Part shown: positions 8,987 to 17,834 of the stretch, in pieces
How the letters are laid out: every line of letters starts with the position of its first letter
Numbering within the stretch: position 1 is the stretch's first letter
Origin: Pseudomonas guariconensis
GTDB lineage: Bacteria; Pseudomonadota; Gammaproteobacteria; Pseudomonadales; Pseudomonadaceae
Assembly: GCF_015680235.1 (NCBI RefSeq)
Contig: NZ_JADLJL010000002.1
Span: 124,001 to 188,000 of the forward strand
Length of the DNA stretch: 64,000 nucleotides
Direction: 5' to 3'
Program-made: the position numbers and the translations under genes
The notes under the pieces: model-generated
Seen by the model: the letters and a program-made list of their open reading frames with translations, nothing else
The model's database searches: none
Told to the model about the DNA's origin: nothing

Positions 8987-9030
8987 GGGCCGCTTTGCGG
9001 CCCTTTCGCGGCACAAGGCCGCTCCTACAG
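8987..9030. repeat. REP-type element
   Basis: A small hairpin GGGCCG/CGGCCC precedes CCTTTCGCGGCACAAGGCCG followed by CTCCTACAG, the form of a P. putida extragenic palindromic repeat. The same core recurs at 50688-50760. Confidence 0.65.
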
Positions 9031-9124
9031 AAATTGCGCTGAGTCGGAATGGGTGTGCTGAGATATAACCACTAGGTCCGGCTCATCATGGTGAGAGGCG
9101 GGGTGTTCCAGAAGGTGGGCGAGA

Positions 9125-9577
9125 ATGAAGTTGAACGAGGCGATTCTTAAATACCGAGCGTTTTACGTCGTTGGGTATGCATTGAAAATAGGCACGCTGC
9201 TTCTCTATGCAGTTTCAGCCTTGTCGTTCTTTTACTGGCAGGGGCGGGAGCTCAGTGGTGCTCCCATCGGAGGGCATCTTTTCTGGATGCTGAGCGAAGC
9301 CGTCCTGGAGCTGTATCGGGCCACTGTGCCCTACATTGGCCTCATCTGGAAATGCGCGTTGCCTGTCAGTCTCACTGACCCGCTGAGCTACGGCAATTTG
9401 GGCTTGGTGGGCCTTTTGGCTGTAGCTATTTTTGCCAGCTATATGACCAAATCCGCCAGGGCGCTGCGGCTGAGGGTCAAGCGGGAACTTCAACGGCTAG
9501 AGGAGGCCGGGTCGTCTGCACAGCCCAGTGCAAGCACCACGATCAATGCCACTAACATTGGCCAAATGAATGTCTAA
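9125..9577 (+). CDS. Uncharacterised small membrane protein
   Basis: This encodes 150 residues. Two or three hydrophobic stretches are visible (about 15-38, 56-80 and 96-108), followed by a basic C-terminal tail (ARALRLRVKRELQRLEEAG) and a Ser/Thr/Asn-rich end (STTINATNIGQMNV). That Asn-rich ending is often seen in small effector or sensor proteins of mobile elements. No family is recognised. It stands alone between the prophage remnant and a convergent operon of equally unknown genes, so a cargo role is plausible but unproven. Confidence 0.5.
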   Translation: MKLNEAILKYRAFYVVGYALKIGTLLLYAVSALSFFYWQGRELSGAPIGGHLFWMLSEAVLELYRATVPYIGLIWKCALPVSLTDPLSYGNLGLVGLLAVAIFASYMTKSARALRLRVKRELQRLEEAGSSAQPSASTTINATNIGQMNV

Positions 9578-9613
9578 AACCAACAGCTTCCTGACGTTCA
9601 GCCAGACACGCGG

Positions 9614-9697
9614 ATGAAACGCATCTTGAGATGGGCGTTCGGTATTCTTTCTGCCTATCTGGTCACTGTATTGGCGAAGCTGACAGGGATGGTGTAA
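9614..9697 (+). CDS. Possible 27-residue membrane peptide
   Basis: A frame starting MKRILRWAFGILSAYLVTVL lies 36 bases after the previous stop. It has a basic start and one hydrophobic helix, like type I toxin or leader peptides. No good ribosome binding site is evident, so it may be chance. The remaining bases up to 9837 hold only a short hairpin (GGCACC/GGTGCC at 9821-9836). Confidence 0.25.
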   Translation: MKRILRWAFGILSAYLVTVLAKLTGMV

Positions 9698-9837
9698 ATG
9701 CCCAGGTTCAGTGTCGGTGCAGCCTGTCGCTGGCGGGCACTGAACCCGAGTCATCTGCATGAGCGCAACAAAGACGCCCATCCCTGCGCGCCCGCCCTGC
9801 ACATGGGCAAATACCACCAACGGCACCGGGTGGTGCC

Positions 9838-9975
9838 TTAGGTACCTTTTTTGAACACTTTCGACTTGGCTTGCTTCATCTTTCGATGCTTGGCGACACG
9901 CCGGGTTTCAAAAAGGCTGAACGACAGCACGAAAAAGAGAATCGCCAAGACCACCAACCCAATCAGAATCGCCAT
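9838..9975 (-). CDS. Small single-span membrane protein, last gene of four-gene operon
   Basis: This encodes 45 residues: MAILIGLVVLAILFFVLSFS forms one membrane helix, and the rest is strongly basic (RRVAKHRKMKQAKSKVFKKG). Its ATG overlaps the stop of the preceding 58-residue gene by one base (TAATG), a strong sign that both are real and coupled. The function is unknown. A hydrophobic helix with a polybasic tail could be a toxin-like or membrane-anchoring subunit. Confidence 0.55.
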   Translation of the reverse strand: MAILIGLVVLAILFFVLSFSLFETRRVAKHRKMKQAKSKVFKKGT

Positions 9976-10151
9976 TACTTACTTCGCCCCTTCAATTTCT
10001 TCTCAAGCATTGCATGCTCCTCGTCCAGCTTTTTCCTGCGCTTCTTCTCCTGATGATCGGAAGCGAACTTGCCTGCGAATATGCCACCCAGTGAAACGGC
10101 GATGGCGCCAGCCGCCACTGCGACGGCTTTGATGATCTTGTCAGCCGACAT
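9975..10151 (-). CDS. Small membrane protein with charged tail, third gene of operon
   Basis: This encodes 58 residues: MSADKIIKAVAVAAGAIAVS and the following LGGIFAGKF form one hydrophobic segment, followed by a highly charged helix rich in Lys, Arg and Glu (DHQEKKRRKKLDEEHAMLEKKLKGRSK). The start overlaps the end of the upstream 115-residue gene by 11 bases, and its stop overlaps the next start. It has no recognised family. The tight overlaps argue for a genuine coding sequence. Confidence 0.55.
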   Translation of the reverse strand: MSADKIIKAVAVAAGAIAVSLGGIFAGKFASDHQEKKRRKKLDEEHAMLEKKLKGRSK

Positions 10152-10488
10152 AGCCGTACGCCTGGTTCAGTGCTTTATAAAAGGCCTTTTCGACCGTTCC
10201 GTTATCGAAGGGCTCCCGGCCATGTGCCTGGATCAGGGTGTTCCTGATGTCCTGGATCTGTTTGCCATGGGTTTTGATGTCGCCATCGCCCATGGCGAAT
10301 GCGTAGCGCAGTTTTTCTAGGTCGACGATTGCCTGCAGTTGGGCTTGGCCCGCTGCATCCAGGCTCATGGTCGCGAAAACGGACTTTGCTGCTCGCTCGA
10401 CCAACGGCGGGGCGCAATATTCGTCGGAGGATTCGAAGTGGTATTCATCGCCGGGGGCGAGTGCATGGTCGGTCAGGCGCATTGGCAT
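10141..10488 (-). CDS. Uncharacterised soluble protein, second gene of operon
   Basis: This encodes 115 residues starting MPMRLTDHALAPGDEYHF. It is mostly helical in appearance, with no membrane segment or signal peptide. It overlaps the end of the 366-residue gene by 16 bases and the next gene by 11 bases. No domain is recognised. It may be the soluble partner of the larger upstream protein. Confidence 0.55.
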   Translation of the reverse strand: MPMRLTDHALAPGDEYHFESSDEYCAPPLVERAAKSVFATMSLDAAGQAQLQAIVDLEKLRYAFAMGDGDIKTHGKQIQDIRNTLIQAHGREPFDNGTVEKAFYKALNQAYGYVG

Positions 10489-11573
10489 TTCACCCAGTCA
10501 TCGAAGGTAATGGATTCGTTTTCAAGCAACGTGAGCGAGCGATCGTAGTCCTGGATGACCTGGCGGTGCTGGCGGTTACAGATCAACACGACCTTGCCGG
10601 CATTCCACAAAAACGGGCCGGCAATCAGGTAATTGAGTTTTCCAGTGCGCCCGGCGGTGCCGGAAGCCAGCAGCATCATCTGGATGACCACGGCGGTGCC
10701 ATAGGCAATGGTGCTCATCTGTGCAAGGTGCAGCGCCTTCTCGTCATCACTGGCGCAAACCTTGTAGAAGGCGATGCCATGATGCCCTTTCAACAGCATC
10801 TTGATGATGGCGTACGAGGCAATGTCTGCGGCATTGATGGTGCCGTACTCTTTACCCAGTGCGTCCATCAATGGGTTTTCAGCGCTATAGCCCGAAACCT
10901 TGGTTTCGTCCTTCACCCATTGGGTGAACAGCGAGCTGAAGGGCAGGGGAAGCCCATCGGTGGTGGGAAGATCACTCAGGTAATGGGTGAGGATGTGCAG
11001 GATGGCTTTGACATGCCCGCCAATGAAACCTGCATTGGGAAAGCCGAGTTGCATCTGCTCGAGGATCAAACTGTAGAGCGTTTTACCGCCGACCGAGGCG
11101 CCGCCGATTGTGTAGTCCTCGGGTAGCTTCTGCCACAGGTTGAAGTCATGCCCGAAGATATAGCGATGCTTGGCACCGGTCCTGTAGTCGATGGGGCTAG
11201 GCCCACTTCCCGCTTTGTAGGGCTCATGCAACTGCTTGAAGAATGTCTCGAGCGCTTCGCTATTGCTGTTGGTGACATGGGCGAGGAGGACACCGATGAT
11301 GCCCATCCCAACAGCGGTCCCCATCTGCGTTTTCGTCAGTGCAGGGTAGGAAGCGTCGATTTCGAGCTGCTCGAGTAGGCCATCGAAAGTGATGGGGCTG
11401 ACCACCGTGATGGCTCTTTCGGACAACGTCAGTGGCTCAAGGGCAGGCGACGGGGCGGCTTTGCCTGTTTGCAGGGCCCTGAGGTAGGTGACCTCGGTTG
11501 CCTTTTCATTCCAATAAGCATCATCGGAGGAGGTGCTGAGGTACGACCTCAACCCCCTGAACAGCTTACGCAT
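10473..11573 (-). CDS. Uncharacterised 366-residue protein, first gene of operon
   Basis: The N-terminal 90 residues are polar. Several moderately hydrophobic segments follow (GTAVGMGIIGVLLAHV near 85-100; VKAILHILTHYLSDL near 190; AYGTAVVIQMMLLASG and YLIAGPFLWNAGKVVLIC near 290-335), so membrane association is possible. His residues cluster in the middle (KHRYIFGHDF, GGHVKAILHILTHY, KGHHG), but no known metal-site motif is complete. The gene heads a four-gene operon held together by overlaps of 16, 11 and 1 bases. I do not recognise the family, and the setting beside a prophage remnant makes mobile cargo such as defence or toxin functions conceivable. Confidence 0.6.
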   Translation of the reverse strand: MRKLFRGLRSYLSTSSDDAYWNEKATEVTYLRALQTGKAAPSPALEPLTLSERAITVVSPITFDGLLEQLEIDASYPALTKTQMGTAVGMGIIGVLLAHVTNSNSEALETFFKQLHEPYKAGSGPSPIDYRTGAKHRYIFGHDFNLWQKLPEDYTIGGASVGGKTLYSLILEQMQLGFPNAGFIGGHVKAILHILTHYLSDLPTTDGLPLPFSSLFTQWVKDETKVSGYSAENPLMDALGKEYGTINAADIASYAIIKMLLKGHHGIAFYKVCASDDEKALHLAQMSTIAYGTAVVIQMMLLASGTAGRTGKLNYLIAGPFLWNAGKVVLICNRQHRQVIQDYDRSLTLLENESITFDDWVKCQCA

Positions 11574-11686
11574 GTGGTTTCCCTGCCAATTTAATGCTTG
11601 TGTCGGTGGGTGGAAAGCGTATCAGGGGTGATATCTTAATGCCATTATCTGTGACTGGACGCGCCGGTGATGGGGCGGTGGCTTCA

Positions 11687-12595
11687 TTATTCCCGCAACT
11701 GCGCAATCACCGCCGCCTGGCTTTTTTTCTGCGGCGTACAGGCAATGGTCTCGAAACGGTACCCTAACACCTCATCAGGAATGGCAAGGGCCGCCGTGTC
11801 GTTGGCTAGCGGCGCCACCGTAACGTCTTCAAGGTCCGAAAGACCGCAATAGGACGCCGGCAGGTTGAACGTGGCAAAAGCGATCGCCTGGCGCGCCCAG
11901 GTTTCGTAGTTCTTGCGGGTGAACAGCTCTTCCATCATCGGGCCGAAGATGAACACGCACATGAACATGGCGACGATGGCGGTCATGTCCGGCTTGACAT
12001 CGTATTTGCGTTTTTCCCTCATGCTGAAATAGTCGCGCACCATGCTGCGCAGCATCAGGAAGCCAGACAGGAACATCACCGAGAACGTCAGCAGCAACGT
12101 CAGACCCGCGAACCACAGGGCTGGGTTCATGGCGGCGCTCAACAATACTTGTGCGTTGGGCAGGTCACGGGCGGGCAGGTTGGTCAGCTCGGCGATCAGC
12201 TGGTCGGTATAGACTTTCGAGAGCGTAGCCACGGCCACTGCGACTACCGCCAGCACGGGCTTCCACGGAAGCTTCTCCTGCATCCACTTGATCCTGGGTT
12301 CGAAATAGCAGCGCAGATACCACAAGCCGGAAACACCAGTGAGCAGCAGCAGCGTAAGGCCCACGGGTTGGTCGATCGCCAGCCCGCTCATCTTCAGTCC
12401 GGCGACGGCGTACAACAATAACGTGCAGACGAAGAACAGCAGCATCGAGTAATGCAGGCGCGTCCAGCCGAGGATGATCAGATAGTTGCGGTAGTACCAG
12501 ACGCGCTTGCGGGGGGATTGGCGGACGTTGGCCACGTAGCCTTTCAGTGCGGGGATGAGCACGAACATTGAAAGAAGTAGAAGTATTTCGGACAT
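11687..12595 (-). CDS. Uncharacterised membrane protein with about six helices
   Basis: I chose the ATG at 12595 because GGAAAGG lies just before it. An ATG 13 codons upstream lacks such a site. The 302 residues contain about six membrane segments, starting LLLLSMFVLIPALKGYV and LHYSMLLFFVCTLLLYAV and ending with TAIVAMFMCVFIFGPMMEEL. A Cys-containing soluble tail of about 75 residues follows. No transporter or enzyme motif is recognised. It has the same strand as the four-gene operon and may be upstream of it, with a gap of 113 bases. Confidence 0.6.
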   Translation of the reverse strand: MSEILLLLSMFVLIPALKGYVANVRQSPRKRVWYYRNYLIILGWTRLHYSMLLFFVCTLLLYAVAGLKMSGLAIDQPVGLTLLLLTGVSGLWYLRCYFEPRIKWMQEKLPWKPVLAVVAVAVATLSKVYTDQLIAELTNLPARDLPNAQVLLSAAMNPALWFAGLTLLLTFSVMFLSGFLMLRSMVRDYFSMREKRKYDVKPDMTAIVAMFMCVFIFGPMMEELFTRKNYETWARQAIAFATFNLPASYCGLSDLEDVTVAPLANDTAALAIPDEVLGYRFETIACTPQKKSQAAVIAQLRE

Positions 12596-12808
12596 AGCCT
12601 TTCCTTTTTTGAACCTTGTAACAGGGGCATTCATTTGCCGTTGGGGTTGATTGTGCCCGGCAGGTAGAAAGGATTCACCCCAGGTGGGTGGATTTCGGAC
12701 GCGTCTGACAAAGCACTCTGATTGGCAGTGAAAACCTGTGGGAGATCACCCAGCCCTCGGGCTGCGCTGTTGCGCAGAAAACAAGCGGCTAGCGCTGCGG
12801 CGGTCCGA

Positions 12809-12896
12809 CTTGTCCCGCGATCAAGGGCGAAGCCCTTGGCAGGCGACGATGATATCGGGCCCGGCCCAATCGCGGGACAAGCCCGCTCCCACAAGG
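12809..12896. repeat. REP pair in a 390-base intergenic stretch
   Basis: CTTGTCCCGCGAT at 12809-12821 and its reverse complement at 12869-12881 flank a GATATCGGGCCC segment, followed by GCCCGCTCCCACAAGG. The same arrangement recurs at 61828-62012. No gene is seen between 12596 and 12983. Confidence 0.7.
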
Positions 12897-12983
12897 CCCC
12901 CCTAGACATCCCCCATACAAGCCAAGCCCTGCGTTATCCACCTGTTCCTGCATGACAGCGCCGAAGCGTTGTTCGCAGAAGGC

Positions 12984-14132
12984 TCAACCCAACGACGCCA
13001 CACTGTTGAGCAATGTCTTCACCAACTGCGCCTGCCGCGTCGCGCCGGTCTTGGCGAAGACCCCGCGTAAGTGCGCCCGCACGGTGTTGCGCGACACGTT
13101 CAGCGCTTCGGCCGTCTCGTCCAGGGTTTGTCCATCCATCACCAGCATCGCCACCTCCGTCTCCGTGGGGGTCAGCTGGAACAGGCTGCGCAGCAGGTGC
13201 CGCGAGGCCTGGGGCGAGTCTGCCGGGTCGCGGATGAACAGTGCCACCGCTGGCCGTCGTGCGCCTTTGCGGGCTTGGTAGTTCAGGGGAATGGGACGTA
13301 GCAGCAGGTTCAGCGGCATCTCCCCGCTCGGGCGGGACAGGGTGAGCACTTCCAGCTCGTCCAGCCCGCGCTGGCGGTGCCTCAGGATGGCCTGGATGGC
13401 CTGTTGCAATGCGCGGTTCTCATGGTTGACGAAGGCGCATAGCTTTTCCTGCTTGCACACCAACCCATCGCCGTTGGCGAACAGACGCTCTGCCGCGCTG
13501 TTGCAGCGCAGGGTGCGACCGTTCTCGTCGAGGATCACCGTGCCGACCATCAGCCGGTCGATGGTCGCGGCGTACAGCTGGCGTTCGGAGTCGAGTTGGT
13601 CGACCGCCGAATGCAGGTCCACGGCCTGCTGCAGGTGCGGCAGCAGCAGGCGGACCAGGGCGATTTCGTCGGTTTCGAAGTCATCGCTGGCGTGGCTGCG
13701 GCTGGCGAACAGGGCGCAGTGCATGCCAGCGGTGGTGACCATGTTGGCCACCAGCACATGGCGCAGGTCCAGCGGTTGCAGGTAGTTGCGGTAGAAGTCA
13801 TGGGCCAGCCAGGGCTCGGTGCCGAGCATCTGGTCGGCGGTGGCCACCTTGTCGGCGGGCCATTCGAGGAAGGGGCAGATCGAGTAGTAGTACTCGCTGT
13901 AGGACGGCTCGCCGGGCAACAGCGCGCCATGCACCGAGGCGTTGACGATCAGGCCGGGGCGCTCGTGTTCGGGGTTGCGCAGCACCAGGGTGATGAAGCT
14001 CGCGTTCAGGCGTTGGCGCAGCTCTTCCAGGAAGCTGGCCCAGGGTGTGGGTTCCAGCGGGCCCTGGTAGACCAGGGCAAGCAAGGCGCTGAGGGCTTCG
14101 GTGGCGATGGGGGCCAGGTGGTGGGTGGTCAT
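12984..14132 (-). CDS. LuxR-type transcriptional regulator, candidate activator of the steroid cluster
   Basis: I chose ATG 14132, preceded by GAGG, which gives 382 residues. The N-terminal half is a helical, PAS-like sensing region, and a second PAS-like stretch (TVILDENGRTLRCNSAAERLF) lies near 205-225. The C-terminal 65 residues form a LuxR helix-turn-helix: LTPTETEVAMLVMDGQ, then ALNVSRNTVRAHLRGVFAKTG. The layout resembles TeiR, the LuxR-type testosterone regulator known in Comamonas. A copy of the cluster-wide palindrome lies 57 bases upstream of this gene at 14190-14205, which suggests autoregulation and makes this the best local candidate for the factor that reads it. Binding is inferred. 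Confidence 0.8.
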   Translation of the reverse strand: MTTHHLAPIATEALSALLALVYQGPLEPTPWASFLEELRQRLNASFITLVLRNPEHERPGLIVNASVHGALLPGEPSYSEYYYSICPFLEWPADKVATADQMLGTEPWLAHDFYRNYLQPLDLRHVLVANMVTTAGMHCALFASRSHASDDFETDEIALVRLLLPHLQQAVDLHSAVDQLDSERQLYAATIDRLMVGTVILDENGRTLRCNSAAERLFANGDGLVCKQEKLCAFVNHENRALQQAIQAILRHRQRGLDELEVLTLSRPSGEMPLNLLLRPIPLNYQARKGARRPAVALFIRDPADSPQASRHLLRSLFQLTPTETEVAMLVMDGQTLDETAEALNVSRNTVRAHLRGVFAKTGATRQAQLVKTLLNSVASLG

Positions 14133-14189
14133 GCTGCGCCTCATGGGAGGATGGTAGAGGCAGTATTGATGTGAGGCAGGGGCGGTAAA

Positions 14190-14205
14190 TCGTCTGTTCG
14201 GACTA
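14190..14205. promoter_or_regulatory. Candidate operator upstream of the LuxR gene
   Basis: TCGTCT-GTTC-GGACTA matches the cluster-wide pattern T(A/C)GTCC-N4-GGAC(T/G)A with one mismatch, 57 bases before the chosen start codon. Confidence 0.6.
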
Positions 14206-14253
14206 TCAAGAGCCGAAGTGGGCAGCGTGTCGGAGCAGAATGAAACCTGCGTT

Positions 14254-14334
14254 GGCCCAATCGCCGGCAAGCCGGCTCCCACAAGATGCTGCGCGCACGA
14301 TTGGAGTGGGAGCCGGCTTGCCGGCGATTGGGCC
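14254..14334. repeat. Inverted REP pair (REPIN-like)
   Basis: Two perfect 29-base inverted arms (14254-14282 and 14306-14334) with core ATCGCCGGCAAGCCGGCTCC are separated by 23 bases. They lie between the cysNC stop and the luxR promoter and may act as a transcription barrier. The same family recurs at 31182-31253. Confidence 0.8.
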
Positions 14335-14347
14335 TGCCCTGCCTTGC

Positions 14348-16240
14348 TCAGAGGCGCAGCAACGCCTCGACGATCCGCTCGGCCGCCGCCTCTGCCGTCT
14401 CCGTTCGGGTATCGATATGCAGCTCCGGATTCACCGGTGGCTCGTACGGCGAATCGATCCCGGTGAAGTTCTTCAGCTCACCCCGGCGGGCCTTCTGATA
14501 CAGCCCCTTGGGGTCGCGCTGCTCGGCCAGGGCCAGCGGCGCGTCGATGAAGATCTCCAGGAAGTTGCCTTCCCCGGCCAGGCCACGGGCCATGTCGCGC
14601 TCGGCGCGGAACGGCGAGATGAACGAGACCAGGGTAATCAAGCCGGCATCGAGCATCAGCTTGGCCACTTCGGCCACGCGGCGGATGTTCTCCACCCGGT
14701 CGGCCTCGGTGAAGCCCAGGTCACGGTTCAGGCCGTGACGCACGTTATCGCCGTCAAGCAGGTAGGTGTGCTTGCCCAGCGCATGTAGCTTGCGCTCCAC
14801 CAGGTTGGCGATGGTCGACTTGCCGGCGCCCGAGAGGCCGGTGAACCACAGCACGCGCGGCGCCTGGCCCTTGAGTGCGGCGTGGGCCTCGCGGTTGACG
14901 TCGATGGCCTGCCAGTGCACGTTCTGCGCCCGGCGCAGGGCGAAGTGCAGCATGCCGGCACCGACGGTGCGGTTGCTCAGGCGGTCGATGACGATGAAAC
15001 CGCCGGTGTCGCGGTTGTCGGCATAGGCATCGAAGGCGATTGGGCGGTCCAGGTTCAGGTTGCACACGCCGATGCCGTTGAGTTCGAGGGTCTTGGCGGC
15101 GAGCTGCTCGAGGCTGTTCACGTCCACCCGGTGCTTCAAGGTCGCGCATCTCATGCCCACGGTGCGGCAGCCGATCTTCATCAGGTAGGGGCGCCCGGGC
15201 AGCATAGGCTCTTCGTCCATCCACACCAGGGTGGCTTCGAACTGATCTGCCACCGCAGGCGGGGCGTCGGCCAGGACGATCAGGTCGCCGCGGCTGATGT
15301 CGATCTCGTCCTTGAGCACCAGGGTCACGGCCTGGCCGCACTCGGCGTGCTGTTGCGGGCCGCTGGCGCCGAGGATGTCGGTCACCTCGCTCTGCTGGCC
15401 CGAGGGCAGCACGCGGATGCGCTCACCGACACTGATGCTGCCGGCGGCAATGTTGCCCGAGAAACCGCGAAAATCCAGGTTCGGGCGGTTGACCCATTGC
15501 ACGGGCAGGCGGAAGGCGGCCTGGCTGGCGCGGGCCTGTTCCAGCGGCACGTCCTCCAGGTAGGCGAGCAGGCTTGGGCCTGTGTACCAAGGGGTGTTGG
15601 GGCTGGCGGTGAGCATGTTGTCGCCGCGCAGGGCCGAGAGCGGGATGCACTGGATGTCGTCCAGGCCGATCTGCGCGGCGAAGGCGCGGTAGTCGGCCTC
15701 GATGCGCTGGAAGACGTCCTCGGAATAATCCATCAGGTCGAGCTTGTTGATCGCCAGCACTATCTTGCCGATGCCCAGCAGCGACACCAGGTAGCTATGG
15801 CGACGGGTCTGGGTCAGCAGGCCCTGGCGGGCGTCCACCAGGATCACGGCCAGGTCGGCGGTGGAGGCGCCGGTGACCATGTTGCGGGTGTACTGCTCGT
15901 GGCCGGGGGTGTCGGCAACGATGAACTTGCGTTTTTCCGTGGCGAAGAAGCGGTACGCCACATCGATGGTGATGCCTTGCTCACGCTCGGCGGCCAGGCC
16001 GTCTACCAGCAGGGCGAAGTCCAGGTCTTCGCCCTGGGTGCCGAGCTTTTTCGAGTCGGCTTCAAGCTGGCCGAGCTGGTCTTCGAACAGCACCTTGGAC
16101 TCGTACAGCAGCCGCCCGATCAAGGTGCTCTTGCCGTCATCGACGCTACCGCAGGTGATGAAACGCAGCAGTTGCTTGTGCTGTTGTGCCTGCAGGTACG
16201 GGGTGAGGTCGTCGTGCTGGGCGTGGGTGATGGCGTTCAT
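14348..16240 (-). CDS. cysNC: Sulfate adenylyltransferase subunit 1 / adenylylsulfate kinase fusion
   Basis: This encodes 630 residues. Residues 1-230 are an EF-Tu-like GTPase with [17 protein letters not shown] and NKLD. Beta-barrel domains follow to about 430, and the last 190 residues are an APS kinase with P-loop GLSGAGKST. With CysD it makes APS from sulfate and ATP at the cost of GTP, and the kinase domain then makes PAPS. Its ATG overlaps the cysD stop by one base. The CysN-CysC fusion is normal in Pseudomonas. PAPS is also the donor for sulfotransferases, and a sulfotransferase-family gene lies 6 kb away at 22152. Confidence 0.95.
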   Translation of the reverse strand: MNAITHAQHDDLTPYLQAQQHKQLLRFITCGSVDDGKSTLIGRLLYESKVLFEDQLGQLEADSKKLGTQGEDLDFALLVDGLAAEREQGITIDVAYRFFATEKRKFIVADTPGHEQYTRNMVTGASTADLAVILVDARQGLLTQTRRHSYLVSLLGIGKIVLAINKLDLMDYSEDVFQRIEADYRAFAAQIGLDDIQCIPLSALRGDNMLTASPNTPWYTGPSLLAYLEDVPLEQARASQAAFRLPVQWVNRPNLDFRGFSGNIAAGSISVGERIRVLPSGQQSEVTDILGASGPQQHAECGQAVTLVLKDEIDISRGDLIVLADAPPAVADQFEATLVWMDEEPMLPGRPYLMKIGCRTVGMRCATLKHRVDVNSLEQLAAKTLELNGIGVCNLNLDRPIAFDAYADNRDTGGFIVIDRLSNRTVGAGMLHFALRRAQNVHWQAIDVNREAHAALKGQAPRVLWFTGLSGAGKSTIANLVERKLHALGKHTYLLDGDNVRHGLNRDLGFTEADRVENIRRVAEVAKLMLDAGLITLVSFISPFRAERDMARGLAGEGNFLEIFIDAPLALAEQRDPKGLYQKARRGELKNFTGIDSPYEPPVNPELHIDTRTETAEAAAERIVEALLRL

Positions 16241-17136
16241 CAGAAGTACCCCTCTTGTTTTTTCTTCTCCATGGAGCCGGCCGAGTCGCTGTCGATCAGG
16301 CGGCCCTGGCGTTCCGAGGTGCGGCTGACCAGCATCTCGCTGATGATCGCCGGCAGGTCGTCGGCGTCGCTGTCGATAGCGCCGGTGAGCGGGTAGCAGC
16401 CCAGCGTACGGAAGCGCACCTTACGCATCTCGGGGGTTTCGCCTTCGCGCAGCGGTAGGCGTTGGTCGTCGACCATGATCAGGGTGCCGTCGCGCTCCAC
16501 CACCGGGCGCTCCTTGGCGAAGTACAGGGGCACGATGGGGATCTGCTGCAGGTAGATGTATTGCCAGATGTCCAACTCGGTCCAGTTCGACAGCGGGAAC
16601 ACCCGCAGGCTTTCGCCTTTGCGCTTGCGCGTGTTGTACAGGCGCCACAGCTCCGGGCGCTGCTGCTTGGGGTCCCAGCGGTGCTGCTCGGAGCGCAGGG
16701 AGAACACGCGCTCCTTGGCGCGGGATTTTTCCTCGTCGCGGCGAGCACCGCCGAAGGCGGCGTCGAAGCCATACTTGTCCAGTGCCTGCTTCAGGCCCTG
16801 GGTCTTCCACACGTCGGTGTGCAGGGCCGAGCCGTGGGTGAAAGGGTCGATGGCTTTTTCCACGCCTTCGGGGTTGATGTGGACCAGCAGCTCCAGGCCC
16901 AGGCGCTCGGCGGTCTGGTCGCGGAACGCGATCATCTCGCGGAATTTCCAGGTGGTGTCCACGTGCAGCAGGGGGAAGGGCGGCTTGCCCGGAGCGAAGG
17001 CCTTCATCGCCAGGTGCAGCATCACCGCGCTGTCCTTGCCGATGGAGTAGAGCATCACCGGTTTTTCACACTCGGCCACCACTTCGCGGATGATCTGGAT
17101 GCTCTCGGCCTCCAGCCATTGCAGATGAGTCAACAT
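16240..17136 (-). CDS. cysD: Sulfate adenylyltransferase subunit 2
   Basis: This encodes 298 residues with the PP-loop SIGKDSAV near residue 30 and the conserved [14 protein letters not shown] segment, full length for CysD. It adenylates sulfate in complex with the GTPase CysN. AGGAGG precedes the start at good spacing. It forms a two-gene operon with cysNC. Confidence 0.95.
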   Translation of the reverse strand: MLTHLQWLEAESIQIIREVVAECEKPVMLYSIGKDSAVMLHLAMKAFAPGKPPFPLLHVDTTWKFREMIAFRDQTAERLGLELLVHINPEGVEKAIDPFTHGSALHTDVWKTQGLKQALDKYGFDAAFGGARRDEEKSRAKERVFSLRSEQHRWDPKQQRPELWRLYNTRKRKGESLRVFPLSNWTELDIWQYIYLQQIPIVPLYFAKERPVVERDGTLIMVDDQRLPLREGETPEMRKVRFRTLGCYPLTGAIDSDADDLPAIISEMLVSRTSERQGRLIDSDSAGSMEKKKQEGYF

Positions 17137-17247
17137 CGGATACCTCCTCGTGATCTTCCGGGTACGGGCCCGGTTGACGCCAAGGTAGGCAATGCACCAC
17201 CGGCGCCTCTTCGTCTGCTCGGACGAAGTGGGCCGGTGGCGCGAACA

Positions 17248-17718
17248 TCAGGCCGCCGCGGCGTGCAGCGACTCGGCGCGGGCCTTCACGGCCAGGGCCA
17301 CGGCATCGAAGCCCTGCTTGACCCAAGCACCATGCTTGGCCATGACGGCATCGGCAGTGGGGCCAAGGAATTGGTCGGTGGTGTGGTAGCGGCAGCTGTC
17401 CGGGCCGGTGCGCTCGATCAACTGTTCGCGGCGGGCGGCGTCCGGGTTGCTGGCGCTCGAGCGCATCTCCCAGGCGAGCAGGTGGTGTGGCTCGAAGTCC
17501 ACCAGATATTCGACCACATGCAGCAGCTCACCAGGCGCGGCCGGGTTGGGCAGGAACAGGTTCACCGGATCGCCCAGGCGCAGGGTGGACTCGACCTTGA
17601 CCGTGTAGGGGTTCCACTGCGGGTAGCTGGGCAAGTCGATCAGGATCGACCAGACCAGCTCGGCGGGGGCGGCGATGTCCACGGTGACGGAGCGAACCAG
17701 GTTCTTGTCGGTTGTCAT
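17248..17718 (-). CDS. SRPBCC-family ligand-binding protein
   Basis: I chose the ATG at 17718, preceded by GAGGAGT, which gives 156 residues. The pattern VTVDIAAPAELVWSILIDLPSYPQWNPY with a later GPDSCRYHTTDQF and a C-terminal helix is typical of the START/SRPBCC (polyketide cyclase-like) fold, which binds hydrophobic ligands in a deep cavity. There is no signal peptide. An operator-like palindrome lies 97 bases upstream (17815-17830), so it may belong to the steroid regulon, perhaps as a steroid-binding or isomerising protein. That role is inference. Confidence 0.75.
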   Translation of the reverse strand: MTTDKNLVRSVTVDIAAPAELVWSILIDLPSYPQWNPYTVKVESTLRLGDPVNLFLPNPAAPGELLHVVEYLVDFEPHHLLAWEMRSSASNPDAARREQLIERTGPDSCRYHTTDQFLGPTADAVMAKHGAWVKQGFDAVALAVKARAESLHAAAA

Positions 17719-17814
17719 CGATGACTCCTCGTAGGATGGCCCCACGCCGAGGCATGGCGCAGGGGAGCCGTGCGGCTCAACGAGGCATCGTGGTCGGTTG
17801 GGGTTTCGGGTTCT

Positions 17815-17830
17815 TCGTCCGTTTGGATGA
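17815..17830. promoter_or_regulatory. Candidate operator between SRPBCC and RHS genes
   Basis: TCGTCC-GTTT-GGATGA fits T(A/C)GTCC-N4-GGAC(T/G)A with one mismatch. It lies 97 bases upstream of the SRPBCC start. The RHS start on the other strand is 229 bases away, so the SRPBCC gene is the likelier target. Confidence 0.5.
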
Positions 17831-17834
17831 GGGG

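Larger units (their letters stand above)
8602..9124. other. Intergenic stretch of 520 bases, no gene seen
   Basis: No convincing reading frame is visible on either strand. It contains a hairpin terminator at 8896-8928 and a REP-type element at 8987-9030. Confidence 0.6.

Noticed and set aside
9851..10132. Plus-strand frame of 93 codons
   Set aside because: It is antisense to the two small overlapping minus-strand genes, which have coupled starts and sensible membrane topology.
14882..16396. Long plus-strand frame opposite cysNC
   Set aside because: It is antisense to an unmistakable CysN GTPase and APS kinase; the translation has no family features.
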